A program made the position numbers and the translations under genes. Of a stretch of 64,000 nt of DNA, positions 24,846 through 38,614 are shown piece by piece. The stretch is from Floccularia luteovirens (Eukaryota > Basidiomycota > Agaricomycetes > Agaricales > Squamanitaceae). Location: assembly GCA_009739215.1 (NCBI GenBank), contig VSJF01000007.1, positions 744,001-808,000 on the forward strand, read 5' to 3'. The first letter of the stretch is position 1, and the number at the start of each line of letters is the position of its first letter. The notes under the pieces are model-generated. The model did not search any database. It worked only from the letters and a program-made list of their open reading frames with translations, and had not been told where the DNA came from.

Positions 24846-27236
24846 ATGCATCGAAGTTGGTTAATAGTCGTTCTGCATCTGGCTTTCTTGTTTGTCTTTG
24901 CTGCTGCGGAACGTTTCGAAACTCCTCATGCGCTATTACGACCTCGTTTTGCTCCGATTTCGATACCAATACGAAGGGATTTAAGCCGGAATACAACTGT
25001 GTCAGGAAATGGGACAAACCCCCTTAGTAACTCAACGGTGTCTGGAAACAGAAACATTACTTCTGGTTTAACTGGTTTAACCTTGTCTGGTGATAGGCAG
25101 TGAGTTCTTCTATGACTGTTAATGACTATAACTACATAGGATTTTTTCTAGGTCCTACTATACAATCATACAAGTTGGCGGCATCCCCTTTCGTGTTGTT
25201 TTAGACACGGCATCATCGGATCTATGGCTTGCTTCTTCCTCCTGCAGCACTGTGCAATGCAAAAACATCCCTCGCTATCCTTTGGCATATCAGAGCCCGA
25301 CATTTGTGCCAGTCAATGCGAATTCTACGGCATTCCATGCAGGTTACGCGGATGGATCTGGTACGCCCTCTAATTAGTTGCGGCCGCACCAAAAACTAAT
25401 ATATTTTTCTTTGAAGTTGTGTCGGGATTTGTCGCCAAAGAGTCTGTTTCATTGGCTGATCTGATGGTGGCGAATCAATCCTTCGGTAAGTTAGAAGCCA
25501 GTACGATACCCTGTGCAGGGACTGACATAGACCACCACATGTAGGCGTGGTGACAGACTCTAATGTTACATTGACGGATCAGACAAGCGGAATCTTTGGT
25601 CTCGGTTTTCCTCGGTTGTCATCAATATCTCAAGTGTCTGCGAATTGTAAGACCCTTTTGCTCCTATAGGATATTCTATCTAATTTCCCGCAAGCCACGA
25701 CCTTCTTCGCTAGCCTTGCAGAAACAGGTCTTTTGGCTTATCCTTTATTTGCTTTCAACTTGGGAAGCAACTCGAGCGGCACACTCACTCTAGGTAGGTA
25801 CCACACGCATGATTCTAACTCGAAGTAACAAAATCATGAGCAGGCGCGATTGATTCCTCGGTTGTTACAAACGCTAGTCGTATTAATTGGAATAAAGTTG
25901 CCGAGTTTCCACCGTTTGCCGCTGAAAGTAACACCTCCACCTATCTTCAATGGGCAATTCCCCTAGATGGCATTCTTGTAAGCTATTTCTGCAGTCGCAC
26001 CAATTAGTAACTAAATCGTGTAGGTGAATGGCACTGTAGTAAAACCTATTCCGACGTATCCTCAAATACACGGAAATTCATCTTTGGCATTATTTGACAT
26101 GTAAGTGGGCATTGTTTTGGGAACTAAATTCTAGGCGAGCTTACTTACGCAGTTACAGTGGAACATCTGGTATCTTTGGGCCTTTCCAAGATGTGAATAC
26201 ATATATCGTTGAATTTTAAGAACTCTGCCCTAACATTAAACCCAGGTCGCCAGAATCTTTTCCCTTATTGCTGGTGCACGACTCGTCAACCCTAGTATGA
26301 TTCTTGCCTTATCTCAAACGTCAAATGCTTATTTGTGATGACTGTTAGATGGCCAATGGGTTGTTCCATGTGACACTACAATTCCGTTAGCACTTACCTT
26401 TGGGTAGGTCTCATATATTAAATCTTATTTTACACTCTTAATCCGTGGCCAGAAACCAAAACTATACTCTTCAACCGTCTGACTATATAATCGGTCCCGC
26501 CTCTGGAAATCCCAACCTATGTTTGTCATGGCCAGTGGCACTTCCTCCCAGTGCAGATGGTGTTGACTGGCAAATAGGTAAGTGATGTCATTATCATTAT
26601 CTAGTCACTATATCTAATCTCAGTTATCTTTCTGTAGGCGAAGCCTTCTTGCGGACTGTATATTCAATTTTCACGTATGTTTTTATAACAATCCTCTATG
26701 GTCAATTCTAATCTGTCTTATATAGCTTTGGCATCAACACCAAAGAATCACCGATGATTGGCTTGTATCCGCTTACCAGCTCGTCTAACGTCACTCAGTC
26801 AGCTGAGTCAGTGTCTTCATTCCTGTCTGCCATCTCGGCCACGATCCCGACAACGTTGCCAAACTTCCTGCTTCCCACCCCAACTTTCAGCACTCCTCCA
26901 TATGCATTAAACTCTTCTGTACCGGCACCTATAGGAGCTGTCGTTTCTTCTGGTCTCGCTACTAGCACATACGCAGCCCTTCTCGGGAAGACTTCTTCCT
27001 TCAATGCTTCGGCTGTACCCACCGTCTCGCCTTCCCCGTCTGTTGTTACCTTCACATTGACAGATCTAGAGGGTCAAGTTACGACAACTGTATCTACACA
27101 ATCTATACCTGCTATTACACTGGGAATTCCACCTGGATGGAATGGTGGAAGTTCATTACATGTTTCATTTGTCGTCCTTACCATCATGGTTTCTAGCATC
27201 TGGACTTTGTTATGCCTCGCAGACTTTGTTATATAG
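24846..27236 (+). CDS. A1 family aspartic protease, secreted and probably surface-anchored
   Basis: About a dozen exons. The start MHRSWLIVVLHLAFLFVFAA is a signal peptide; a Met eight codons upstream is less suitable. A pro-region with dibasic PIRRDLSRN and N-glycosylation sites follows. The pepsin fold starts at YTIIQVGGIPFRVVLDTASS, so the first active-site Asp sits in DTASS rather than the usual DTGSS. The second lobe gives SSLALFDIGTSGIFGPF, with the second Asp in DIGTS. Other strings are SGIFGLGFPRLSS, and WQIGEAFLRTVYSIFTF near the end of the catalytic domain. A long Ser/Thr/Pro stalk follows, and the protein ends in a hydrophobic segment (SFVVLTIMVSSIWTLLCLAD) consistent with a GPI signal or membrane anchor. 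The substrate is unknown. Both Asp residues are present, so activity is plausible. Confidence 0.88.
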
Positions 27237-27605
27237 CTTTTGTAATTATATAGTACCATGTGCCCCGTATGGATTTGTTCTCGAAGTACAAGATTTAACA
27301 TTTTCAAGAAGTAATGATGAATGCTTGGCAGGGATTCCGTCATCCTGGTCCTGGTGGACCATGTCCAAGACTGGCGTACTGAGCTTCGAATAGTACATGG
27401 GTCTATCACCTCCTCGGATTTAGTAGTAACGATACAAGATTTTTGTATTTCTTCTATTCTGAACGTTCAACATTATATCCAGAAACAATCCAGAAACAAT
27501 TCCAATGTCATCCACAAACATAGAAAGTATAGCTAGGGTCATCAAACCAAAAAAAAAAGTAATCATGTCTATCAATGGTTTCAAGTTCACAGCCTTTTAT
27601 ACTGA
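27237..27605. other. Intergenic between convergent genes, 369 bp
   Basis: Presumed 3' UTRs of the protease and the transporter genes, including an A-run near 27548-27557. No gene is supported. Confidence 0.5.
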
Positions 27606-30600
27606 TCATTGTTCATCAATCATTATTTTTGAGGCAAGTCGTATATCGTCTAGGGTGATAGATGATTGATCACACATTCCACGAAATATTCCATTTGGAA
27701 TATTGTAAAGTCGTGCAGGGGTATCGAATTCCTACGAAACGGTTTCTCATTGATAAAAGCATAAAACATATAACGATAGGACACTTACAGCAATTTGACC
27801 GGCATCAAGGACACATATCCGGTCGTAAGCAATAATGGTTCTTAAACGATCTACAATCTCTTATTAGACCTCTTCACCATTGATAATGAGATGATGTGGC
27901 AACTCACGAGCGATACATAAGATTGTACGATCTTTAAATTCATAAGCGATAGTATCTTGAATGTGCCGGTCAGTTTCGTAGTCAACAGAAGCTATAGCGC
28001 GAGTAAGAATCAATCACATGAGTTTAAGATAGAAACATGCCTGTAGCTTCATCCAAAATGATAACCTGCGAATTTTTGACCAAAGCACGAGCAAGCGAAA
28101 CCAAGGAACGCTTTTGTAAAAACAAGTCTCGTCAACCATTACCATTACAGTAAGACGGGTTCTCCTCACCTGTCCAACGGACAAATTGTTTCCCTCGTCC
28201 TCGATCACGCTGTCTAAGCTAAACTTGTTAACAGGTGTATGCGTGCCACTGGGTGTCTCCTCTGTTACGTCAGTGACAAATTGCGGTTTATTGGTATCCA
28301 CCAGATAAGATCGTCTGAGCGCGTCCCAGAGGGTCGCATCGTCATGTCGGTTGAAAGGATCTAGATTTGACCTAAGAGTGCCAGAAACTGCGAAAGTCAC
28401 ATTGAGTCGAATACTTCATTTGCTGAAAAACAGGAAGAACTCACATAGAAGCTGTAGTAGTTTTGATGAAATATACAACCATATTTATAAGTAATCGAAT
28501 ATTTGTCAAGGTTAACTACATACCGGGTCTTGTGGAATTATAGCAAGAGCGTTTCTCAGGTCAGTCAATCCAATCGTGGAAATGTCTATCCCATCAACGT
28601 AAATCGATCCAGACGTTAATTCCACGAGACGATAAAGCGCTACAGTACATATTTATTGCGTCAGTGAGGAAATCTCAACGGTGCTAAAGAATCACATGCC
28701 TGTCATGATAGAACTCTTCCCAGCACCAGTCCTACAGATGTCCTATAAGCTTACTGGGACGTGTTCAATCAATCAAAGATATCTTACCTTCCCACAATGC
28801 CTATTTTCTCTCCAGCTCCAACGGTCATGTTGATTCCCTTCAGAACAGCAGGTAATTCTGGTCGGTAACTGAGTACGACGTCCTTAAGCTCAACACGACC
28901 TTGGGATGGCCACGCGGGTGGGGGCTTGGCTTTTTCATCTGGAAGTACATGAGGTGCCTCCTGCTCAATCTGTGTTGCATAATGGACGATACGCTCCACA
29001 GAGTTCATGTTATTTTCAGCTTCCGCGGACTGGCGCACAAGCCAACCAAAGCTGAGGAATAGAGTGAGTACATGAATTCATCTATGATAAGACTAATAGA
29101 CTCACGCTTGCTGTACGCTGAGAATATAAGACAAGACAACACCAGTTTGAGCGGGGGATATCGTGAAACGTGTGCCCACAGTCAACATCGCCACAACGAA
29201 TGTTAAAATTGCTCCGAGGAAGTCAAGTCGAATACCAAGCCATCGCTGAATACATTTAATTAAAAGGACATATAAAAATCTTTTGAATGTTGGGTTGCTT
29301 ACCTGATTCGTTACAGTAATCCAATACGCTCGATTTTCGATATCAACACGGCGCTCATTATCCAGACGGAATCTATCAGCTTCTCCGTATGCCCGAATTG
29401 TAGCAAGCCCAGAAAGACTCTCGGAGAAGTGAGAGTAAAGTGAGGATCGTAGAACAGCATCTACAAAGAAAAAATGTAAGTATCCTGATACCCTATAGTT
29501 CTAAGTATAAAAGATAATCTCACCAAGCCGCTGTTGTCAGACAAGGTATTAGCTTGAGATAAAGGATGGGCGAGATAGGCCGTGCTTACCTTCAATTCAC
29601 GAGCAGAGGCCCTATAGAAGGAAGCAGCATACAGGTAGGCAAGTAATAGCACAAAGACAGCAATAAGGAACCAAGGAAGAAGGATGGAGATCAGGATGAT
29701 TGCACCCAAAATGCCAGAGAATGTTGACAGCAGCATGCGAAACGAGTCTTAGGACATTTCTTGAGCAACACTGACTTGGATGTACACAGTGGAAAGAAGC
29801 TTACCTCCGAGCAAGTTATCCGTCGTATCAATATCTGTGACTCGGGTGTAAGCAGTCTAGCTCATATTGATTAGAGAAATTATGTACCTTTGGAGAACCG
29901 ATTCATAATACGACCGAGTGGCTAGATATCAGCAGTTAATAAGAGGAAAAAGTCTCGAAAACATAAAGACGCTGACGGTTGTCTCAAAGAATGACATGGG
30001 CGCTAGCAAAACTCTCTCAATTGCATCCTAAATTTCCAGGAATAGTCAGTGTCGGTTGCGATTATGAGAAACTAAAAAACAAACCTTATGTAGTCTCTGT
30101 GACGCGAAATATGTCAATATAGCAAACGTGCCTCCCATAATGAAAGTGAAGATAGCCTGCGAGACACCCAAAGCTGCATATATCCCCATCTAACAAACAT
30201 ACTATTAGCTCAAACATCCGCATCACTTGGTAAGACTACAGCGCACATAAAAGCCCTGCGATTGATGAAATTTACTGTTTGGAATTTGATTTCAGCACAA
30301 CCTATGTATAAGTAGGAACGAAACACGCACAGTTCTTGCCAATAAACCAACCTGATGTCAATTACTCGTCAGCACGCGATCATTCCATTCCTCTTGAACA
30401 AATTGCTCACCAATAAGACGACATAACAGTGGATCCTTGGACAAGCACAGCAGCCACAAGTAGCAAAGGAATTACTATCTGTCCATTGCCTGCTTTCAAA
30501 TACGTTTTATACACATGCCACCCGATTGCACCAGTGTTACGTTCTTCAACTTGCATTAGCGCCTTTCCACTTACACCCGTACGGCCAGCTCCCTGTGCTG

Positions 30601-33338
30601 CCTCTCCTTCCTCTTTATTCTCCACACGTTCGTCAGAAGTGTCCTCTTTAGCACCAAATTCCGTGAAGAACCGTGAGAAGGCATCACCACGAGCCATGAG
30701 TTCTGAAAACGAGCCTTGTTCAGCGATGTGCCCATCGTCAATTGCAATAATATAATCTGTATATGGGAGGAAATGTAAAGCATGTGTGACGAGGATGCAA
30801 GTCTTGTCCTCAGCGCGTCCTTGAAGGACATTTTGGAAGACGGCCTTGCCAACATGAGCATCCAGCGCGGAAAGGGGGTCCTGTGTCATTCGGGTTAGCC
30901 ATAGGCCCTTTTAGTGACGCGAAATATACATTCAAACTCACATCAAATATTTGGATATCTGTGTCAGAATATATCGCACGGCAAATATTGATTCGTTGTT
31001 TTTGTCCTCCAGAAAGTGAAATACCCTGTTATTCGGAGAATATTGGACTGGTTATGAGAACAGCGTGTAGAATGAATACACACCTTTTCTCCAACTTCTG
31101 TCATGTCACCATGTGGCAGCATGGCAAGATCAGGCTCAAGACACGAATCGCGTACTGCTTTCCAATACCTGGTTTCGTCAAATGGCCTTCCGAAACAAAC
31201 GTTTTCCCGGATTGTTGCGTTCTGTGACCAAAAAAATTGGATAAGATAGGTGTTTATAAGGATACAGATATGTTTACCTGTATCCAAGCACTTTGCGCAC
31301 AATATCCGACAGAGCCTCCAAACGCAACCCTTCCCGAAGTACGGCGCATCTCCCCAACCAAGCCTTGCAAAAGAGAAGTTTTCCCACTTCCAACAGGACC
31401 TACAATTGCTATCAACTGGCCACGCTTGAATTCTAGGTTGACATTACTAAGTTTGAAAGGGGCCGCAGTGGGTTTCTCTTCGGTAACCACTGCATCTTTA
31501 TCATCAAGAACGGCCAAGTCATCAGCATCATCTATCTTCTCGTCCTTTTCATTTTTCTCTGTCACAACTTTGACTTTCGCGGCCTGGCCTTTCTTCTTAT
31601 TCTTCTTAGTCGTTTCTTCCGCTGGCGGCGCGTCCCATGTAAATGATGCACCTTTGACAGAAATAGCAGGTTCCATCTCCAAGTCAACGACGCGCGTCTC
31701 GTCAAGCAATTCCGCCTCAAAAACGGCATGTAGACGTTCGACAGCATTTGCAGCATCAGTTATCGTGCTAAATGACATTGCTACAAATTATCAATGAGAA
31801 ATGGTATACTAACCTGGTGTATTGAATGACTCACGTAGAAACATCAAAGGCAAGCGCAACAAATTGAACAATGTCAAAGATGAGAATATGACACCAGGGT
31901 CAAGACTGTGGCCGGTAACAGAGTATGTAACGAATGCAACGACGCTTGCTATTGCAGGCAAGCTCATCGAGACTGCATAAGACCCAGAGCGGAAAAGAAG
32001 CAGGGAGCGCACTCCAGTCATCTCATTTCGACGGTAAGTAGCCAGCCGTTCTAGAAAGGGCGATTCCCATGCAAAAAACTTGAGTATTTTCATCCCGCCG
32101 AGTAATTCCTGTAGGAGCTTAGCACGGCGATCGGTCCATGCCATGCTACCACGTCGTAAATTGAACATGTGCTTCATTATGTAAGTTTGGAGTGGAGTCA
32201 TTACGATGAAAACAGCGAAACCCGCCAACGCAGAGGGACCAAGATTGACAAGCAGAATGGCAAGGCATATAATCATCTGAATCGGTGCTGCCCAAGCCTA
32301 ATAGGGAGAGTTAGTTGGAGAGAACAACAAGGGAACAGAAGTATGCAACAGTACCATATGGAAGAATCCACTACAAAAATCGATGCGAGAGACATCAGTT
32401 GAGATATGATTAACGAGCTTTCCGTTTGTGATAGTTGAGCGTGCACGAGAAGATAATTTGAGTGAGCGGGTGTAGATTGCAGTGATAAGACCGCCACGGA
32501 GAAGAACACCGGTAGAAGTACTGCGATAAAAGAAATGATGGGTGCACAAAGAGGTAATTATCTGGAGAGCGAGGAGAGCAAAGGTGAGGCCGATACCCTT
32601 GCCAATCGGTGGAATGGTGGTGCCAAGGCGGTGCCCAGTATAGGATTGGGTTGCGAAATTAATAATTGCCTAAAATATAATTAATCGGACAAGTTATGAT
32701 GTAATTTATAGAGTTTACATACTTTCACTATAAGAGGGCTCGTAACTTGTGCAGTGTCACCCACAACCTTGAGAGCTCCTGCAGACCAGAACCACCACTT
32801 GACACTATCACTAAGAGCCATGGCAAGGCTGGCTTTGCGACGCCCATGAACCTCCCGCCATGCGCGTTCCTTTTGTTGTCGGTTTCCAGAGACAGTCCAC
32901 CAGAGAGCTCTTATGCCGGGCCTAATATGACCAGCAAGGAGACGGGCATTATAGTCATCTGCAGCACGTTTCCGGCGCAGGAAGGAAGCGTTAATTTTTT
33001 CAGCAACGCGGGCAGAGTTACGGTCGTCTTGAAGGATATAGAGGTCTGGGGCTTCTAAGGGACGGGCATAGCCGAGAGAGAGCAGAGGAGTGAGCCAGCC
33101 AAACGTGAGAGTATTGTAAAGAGACGCTGAAGACTCTGGTGAAGGACGAGCATCATCAAGGGATTGAGGGGGTGGTGGCGGGTTTTTCTGTTTGAGAGGA
33201 TCTCGTAGCCATCTGGCACGTGGGAAAAATGCAGTTAGCAGCACAGAAAGATAGGATGGGAATAATGACGTACGATGATGATTTGTCTAACGGTTTCTCA
33301 AGTTGGCTAGAGTCGGAAGACTGATTAGACAGCGACAT
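27606..33338 (-). CDS. ABCC (MRP/Yor1-type) multidrug transporter
   Basis: The largest gene here, with many short introns. It starts at 33338 ([20 protein letters not shown]) and ends [14 protein letters not shown] at 27606. No TMD0 precedes the first membrane domain, as in Yor1-type short ABCC proteins. TMD1 strings include [20 protein letters not shown] and [23 protein letters not shown]1 has Walker [13 protein letters not shown], signature [14 protein letters not shown] and Walker B IQIFDDPLSALD, where Asp replaces the catalytic Glu, usual in ABCC. A Lys/Glu-rich insertion of about 50 residues lies before NBD1 Walker A. NBD2 has a Walker A with TGAGKSS across an intron, signature LSVGQ and Walker [13 protein letters not shown]. 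Such pumps export conjugates and xenobiotics at the plasma or vacuolar membrane; the substrate cannot be told. Confidence 0.92.
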
Positions 33339-34011
33339 GAAAAGGAATGAACTAGCAGTTAAGCAAGGAAGAGGTGAAGAGACGCAAGTTATAATGTTTA
33401 TGACTCGCGGGAACTCAACCGCACAGTAATCTTTGCTGACTGATGTTGGTGTTATATATAATCGTTTCGCAATGAAAAAGTTTCAAATTTTCCGGCTATC
33501 TTTCCGGTGTACTCGCAATCCATACATACTCCACACCTACATGACGTTATCTTTCTCTATTAAAGCTGGCTATCTACGTGTGTAGCATCGTATTTAGAAT
33601 ACTTGGTAGTCGGCCATTTAGCCTACTACGATAGCCAATCGATCGAAATGCGAGACTTTGCAGTGGCGTGTCTTTTGATTTGAGATGCCGTCATTTCATA
33701 TATTTAACATACTGAAGTGACGCAACTCAGTTGCCGATGACTCGCTGTTTTGCATGCCATATTTCACGTGAGCGTGAAACGTGATACATTGATATGTAAG
33801 GGGAGTTGACCTGCGCGAGCTATCCCAATAATATGTATATCCGCATGCAGCATTGCGCCGTTCACATTATAACACATTGAATAACCTATAGCTGAGGAGA
33901 TGGTCGAAACTATCGAGCTTAATTTACAACATATGTAGACTATATATATGATATACAGATAAGTTACAGTTACTCACTTTGTGACCATCGTGACGGGGTT
34001 CACTTAGTATC
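33339..34011. other. Divergent promoter region, ABC transporter and Atg17
   Basis: 670 bp between divergent start codons. It contains a CACGTG hexamer at 33765-33770 embedded in an imperfect palindrome, and TGACTC-like hexamers near 33738. These could be bHLH and bZIP sites but are assigned only by motif. Confidence 0.4.
33453..33462 (-). promoter_or_regulatory. TATA-like element of the ABC transporter gene
   Basis: An alternating TA stretch (tatatataat on the plus strand) lies about 115 bp before the transporter ATG on the minus strand. It is assigned by position and composition only. Confidence 0.3.
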
Positions 34012-36654
34012 ATGGCCACTCCGCCAACTCAAGCAGTGGCAGGCGCTGACCAGCCTCATCTCGTCTCTCTTGTTCTTCATTCAAAGAAAGCTTTACAGCA
34101 CGGAGAGCTCCTCTGCTCTCATGCTCATACACGGGCTGCCGCGTCCGCACGTGCAGCTGTTGATGTTCTCGCTTTGGACGCGCGCGTTCGCTGGATATCA
34201 GACACAGTTCTTGACCAGCTTAAAGTTTGTCTCCACTTCATCATAAGTTTAGATTCTGTTACCTCACATACTGTTAGCTTGCAGCAGGTGTTGCTAAATC
34301 CATTGAAGAGAAGCGTGCAGCATTAAATAAGGATGTACAGGTGCGCCAACATTTTATGACTTTCAATTCCCACTTTAATCATTCAACACCCTAAGGCCTG
34401 GGATTCTTCCCGTAAAATCCACACAACAAGCTCTTGATGCCGCCTTAGACTCACTGGGAGCTCAGCTCGTTCCTCTAGAATTTCACCAGTCCTCTGTTGA
34501 TTCATCTCTTTTTGGGAGCCAACATGCATTGACTAACGATGATAGTCGTTCTGTGCGTACCCAGGATAGGGTAAGAGAGCCAGAGCACATCCACAGAAAG
34601 GCGGAAAGAAGTAGAAGTATAGGGAAGAATCGGATGGGTGAGAGGGACAGGAACGGACGGAGAAGTATAGAAATAGATATGTTACCGCAGGATCTCCAGG
34701 CTGAAGGACGGAGTGGGAAAGACGACAGGCGGAAGTGGAAGACACTGCGCGACTTTGTGGATGAGCAAGCTATTGAGGATATTCTGGAAATGATGGAAAA
34801 TGATCGCACGGAACTCGAGGTGCCTCTTTACATTGGACTCCATATTCGTTCCCACTAACTTGGTATCGAATTTATCCAGGATACACTCAGCAAAACAGAT
34901 GACTATGCTGAAACGCTCACACGCACGGTTGCATCTATCAAAGCCACACTACCAACCCCTCATCCCTTTCCACCTCTACCTAAATCTTCCCTTCATGCTA
35001 CCCCTGCATCCGGCAAGGCACCAGCACAACTATCCACTTCTCCGTTACAAGGATACTTCGCATCACCCCCTTCTATCTCTCCCCCAACTCCGACCCCTGC
35101 CTTTATTAATGTACAGGCAAAAAGTCCACTTTCACCTATACCACATGTACCTATGGGGATTATTGCATCCTCACCGACTAGTGTGGGCGGTACCAGTAAT
35201 GTCAGCAACACCACGAGAGGCACTCCTTCAAATGTGGTAACTGCTGCATCACATACAACGACAGCTGTAGGTGTGCACGCAACTCTCACCGCACAGGATG
35301 CCGTACTTTCGTCTATGGCAGTACATTTGGAGAGTCTGGCAGCGCACTATGCGCAGATGGCGACTGCGTTGCGTGATAGTGAAGCTGGAGAGGTGTTCCT
35401 TACAGAAGACTTACAAGGTTAGTGATTAAACCTTTTGCCTTGCTTCTTTTGGTCTGAACTCTTCTCTTTAACTGTAGACATGAATCGAGATACAGAAGAG
35501 CTGCCGCATATTATGGCCGAGTTGGAGGATGATGTACAGGCCATAGATGAGTTCTAGTACGTTTTACCACTTCATTCTCATTCATGTCAGTGAATGACAT
35601 TGCCATCGTCGCCATATAGTGAACAGCTCAATACTGCCCTTAAATCCTCGCAAGGTGATTTGGATACCCTCGGAAATATTTTGGATGACCTGGATGAACT
35701 TGGTGGTATTATGGCCGAAATGCTAAGCACACAAGAAAATATTGAGGTCAGTATACTTCTGACAGATACATTAACAATGGTTAATCTAGTATCTCCAGGT
35801 TCAATGTTCTGACGCACTCGTAACATTACACCGGCACTTGACAACGCTGAGTGAGTTACATGCTCGTTTCGGTGCTTACCAGATTGCCTTCAACCGGCTT
35901 GTGCTTGAAATTGCACGTCGGCGAGTGTATCGTGAAGCTGCCGAAAATATTGTCAGAGGTATGGCTACACAGTTAGAAGCCATGAGTGAGGGTGTGTAGT
36001 TTTCAGTCATATGAATTGACTTGTTTTCATTATTTTCAATTTTTCGTTTGTTTTATCTTGTTCTACTAACAAATATAGAGGAGAACCAAGTCCGTGCGCA
36101 TTTCAACGCAGAGTACGGTGCACACCTACCGGAAGACATTTGTTTATGCATCGGTAATGCACCAACGAGATGGGAGGTTGTTCCTTGGGCAGGTGATACA
36201 AGAGAGAGCCTACCATTTGTTGATTCAGATTTAGTAGAGGAGGTAAGTTCGTTTTGTCTGGATATTCATTTTTCTGTGTTCGGAGTGTGGCTTGGAAGTG
36301 GTATTTTAATTTATTTCAGGCCGAATTGAACAATTCTTCAAGTCATCTATTTCTATTTTGGAAGTTCGGGTTGTCCTTCCTTTTCCCCATGTCGTTTCAA
36401 ATTTTGTTTTACCACTGGTTCGGCTATGTTTTTCTTTGATTTTGTTTGGAGTGTTTGGGTGTTTGGACCAAGTCCGGGTTGACACGGCTTGGCTCCGACT
36501 TTTGTTCCTGCACTACCACACCCCAGCCAACCGTTCGGCTGTGCTTTCGTAAAGTGTTGATACCATTATGGGCTAACGATCAACCAATTATATATTTTAG
36601 GCACGCAAGCGAATCGAGGTGGTGGATGGTTCTTCTGGCATGGAGAGTTCGTGA
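34012..36654 (+). CDS. ATG17: Autophagy scaffold protein Atg17
   Basis: Multi-exon gene starting MATPPTQAVAGADQPHLVSL. The N-terminal helix LVLHSKKALQHGELLCSHAH and the following helix match the Atg17 family start. The middle holds an Arg/Lys/Glu-rich helix (KWKTLRDFVDEQAIEDILEM), a Pro/Ser-rich low-complexity stretch around 34960-35290, and helices AVLSSMAVHLESLAAHYAQM, QLNTALKSSQGDLDTLGNIL and TLHRHLTTLSELHARFGAYQ. The C-terminal block AHFNAEYGAHLPEDICLCIG matches the conserved FxxEyG.yLPxdlCp motif of Atg17. Atg17 scaffolds the Atg1 kinase complex at the phagophore assembly site. The low-complexity insert is typical of basidiomycete versions. The last exon (36601..36654) is reached through an unusually long intron of 358 nt; an alternative acceptor at about 36319 would give a hydrophobic tail instead. 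Confidence 0.85.
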
Positions 36655-38614
36655 TTATGGTTATTGTAGATTGTAATGGCAGTTGTCCGATTATTATACA
36701 CCGCATTCTTCGAATGTGGGTCTTTAGGACGTCTCGCTGCACTTTTCTTTGGCTAAGAGGAAGAATCTTTAAAGGCTACTAATTACGAAAATAGATTGAG
36801 TCAGAACGCTGTTCACCACAGTTCCAAGCCCAAGTCTTGATATTTAATTGACATTTTGACTCGGGTCACTCCAATTTAAAACTATTGATTCAACTCAGCT
36901 CAGTGACACCACTACAAACTTCGCAGCCCAGGTCGATAAGTCAACCCAGAGTCTGATATGAATCTGACAAGTTATTCGGAAATCAAACCAACCTGCTGCA
37001 ACTATTGACCCGTTCTTATTGATTGACTCATGCTATTCAAATTCCAGTGAATTTTTTTTTTTCAACTTGCCTGACCGGAATCGGAAGCCCGATGTGCGCC
37101 CTGCGTCACTTTAAAAGTGGTTCGCGGAATTTATATTTATCTGATAGATAATTCAATCATTGCAGCAGAGCCCAGTTAGGAGCACCGAGCAAGGCCAAGC
37201 CCATCTATATTGATGGGGTACCTAATTAAAGGAACCCTCGGGAAATTTGGGTCAATCGGTTTGCAACTTCATTGCATGCATGGTAGACCAATTTAAGAGC
37301 ACCTATGTCCGGTTAATGAAGACTACGGTTTCTTAGTAAAATGCCCCAAAAAGCTCCATCAAAGATACTTGCTAATTTTTTCTATCAGCTGCTGGTACTT
37401 ACGTAGTGCTGCGCTCTAACGTTATATTTTAATCACCAGCTGACTCCTGGGATAGAGCTAGATCTTTAACGTGGGGTTGATTTATCTCTCCGGCTCATTT
37501 CAATCTATCATAGCCTACAACTTTTGAGCAGCAGCCGGGATAATCAGTTACAATGGCTCATCTCTACATGATCATCCGATCTAGATTCCGGAAATGATTG
37601 ATGGCAAACACATAACACAAAAAAATCGAAACCCGCAGCAGGATACATATATCATGCCCGTCCATCGGCCCATGCTCAACAAATGGGATGTAGTAGGCTT
37701 GGTATACGTAAGTGAGTTGTTACATACAACTTACCACATGTTTATGTTTAGTTACTGTTTTACCTCCAGAGTTGTCTCATGTTTTGATTCCGAACTGGTC
37801 TTTTCGAAGCTGCGCGAGCTACAACTTGACTGATCATTTAACTCGTTTTTTCTCTGAAACTGCTTAAGGGGCCGCTGACTATAATATTTTGTTCGAGTAT
37901 AAGTGAAACGGGAAAATAAGGCCCGTAGATGCATTAAACAATCAATCTTTCTTTAGTTTACTTAGTCTACCCCCCGTTCCGAACCACACCAGAACGGACC
38001 TGACAGCTAGAAACTTACCCATCGTAGTACAAAATTTAAAAGTGCGATTCTTCTTTTTCATTAGGTGGTTCAATCAAATGAACATGTTTCATTAAGTTCA
38101 ATAGTTGCCTATACAGTCTAAATTGAATCCATGGACCGGTTTTCGGAACCTTTTCACTGTGATGAGATTCAAATTTGTGCTTTCGGGACCAACCAAACCG
38201 CGCAGAAAAGTATAATAAGTGTTCACAACTTGCTCGGGTCTGTCTGACTCTGCTTGGGGGGAGTTCGTTTGCTTATCACAAAAGTTCCGGTGGGAAGTTC
38301 TGCACGGGTTTGGCTTCTGGGCAAAATCATAGGAATGGGAGTATATAGATTGAGAAAATGCTATATTCGACTCAAGATTTGTGGTATGAATGGTCAGGGG
38401 AAATAAACCTGTTGGTAGAGAGAAATTCGGAAGATGAAGAAACAATTGTCGGACATGGGCTTACAGGGAGATGTAACACATTACAAAGCATAATCCTGCT
38501 AGCCAGGTAATAGATAGATGCAACAAAACACTTGTACCAGAGACTACAGACATTATAATGTTCGGACAGTGACAGTGGGATTGAGATCGATAAAATGAAA
38601 ATGAGGTAGAGAAA
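36655..38614. other. Gene-free 2-kb interval
   Basis: No coding exon chain is supported on either strand. The left part (36790-37050) repeats TGACTC/GAGTCA-like hexamers imperfectly. The right part (38100-38420) has a 115-codon minus-strand frame without family signal. The sequence looks like old, decayed repeat DNA, but I could not define element ends. Confidence 0.4.

Noticed and set aside
33765..33770. CACGTG hexamer as a defined regulatory site
   Set aside because: A single palindromic hexamer is expected by chance at this scale. It was mentioned only in the intergenic entry.
36790..37050. Clustered TGACTC-like hexamers in the gene-free interval
   Set aside because: Spacing is irregular and no unit or boundary could be defined. 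It could be chance or an old repeat, so no element was called.
38098..38445. 115-codon minus-strand frame downstream of the Myb/SANT-like gene
   Set aside because: No family resemblance and no start or splice context. It was kept as part of the gene-free interval.
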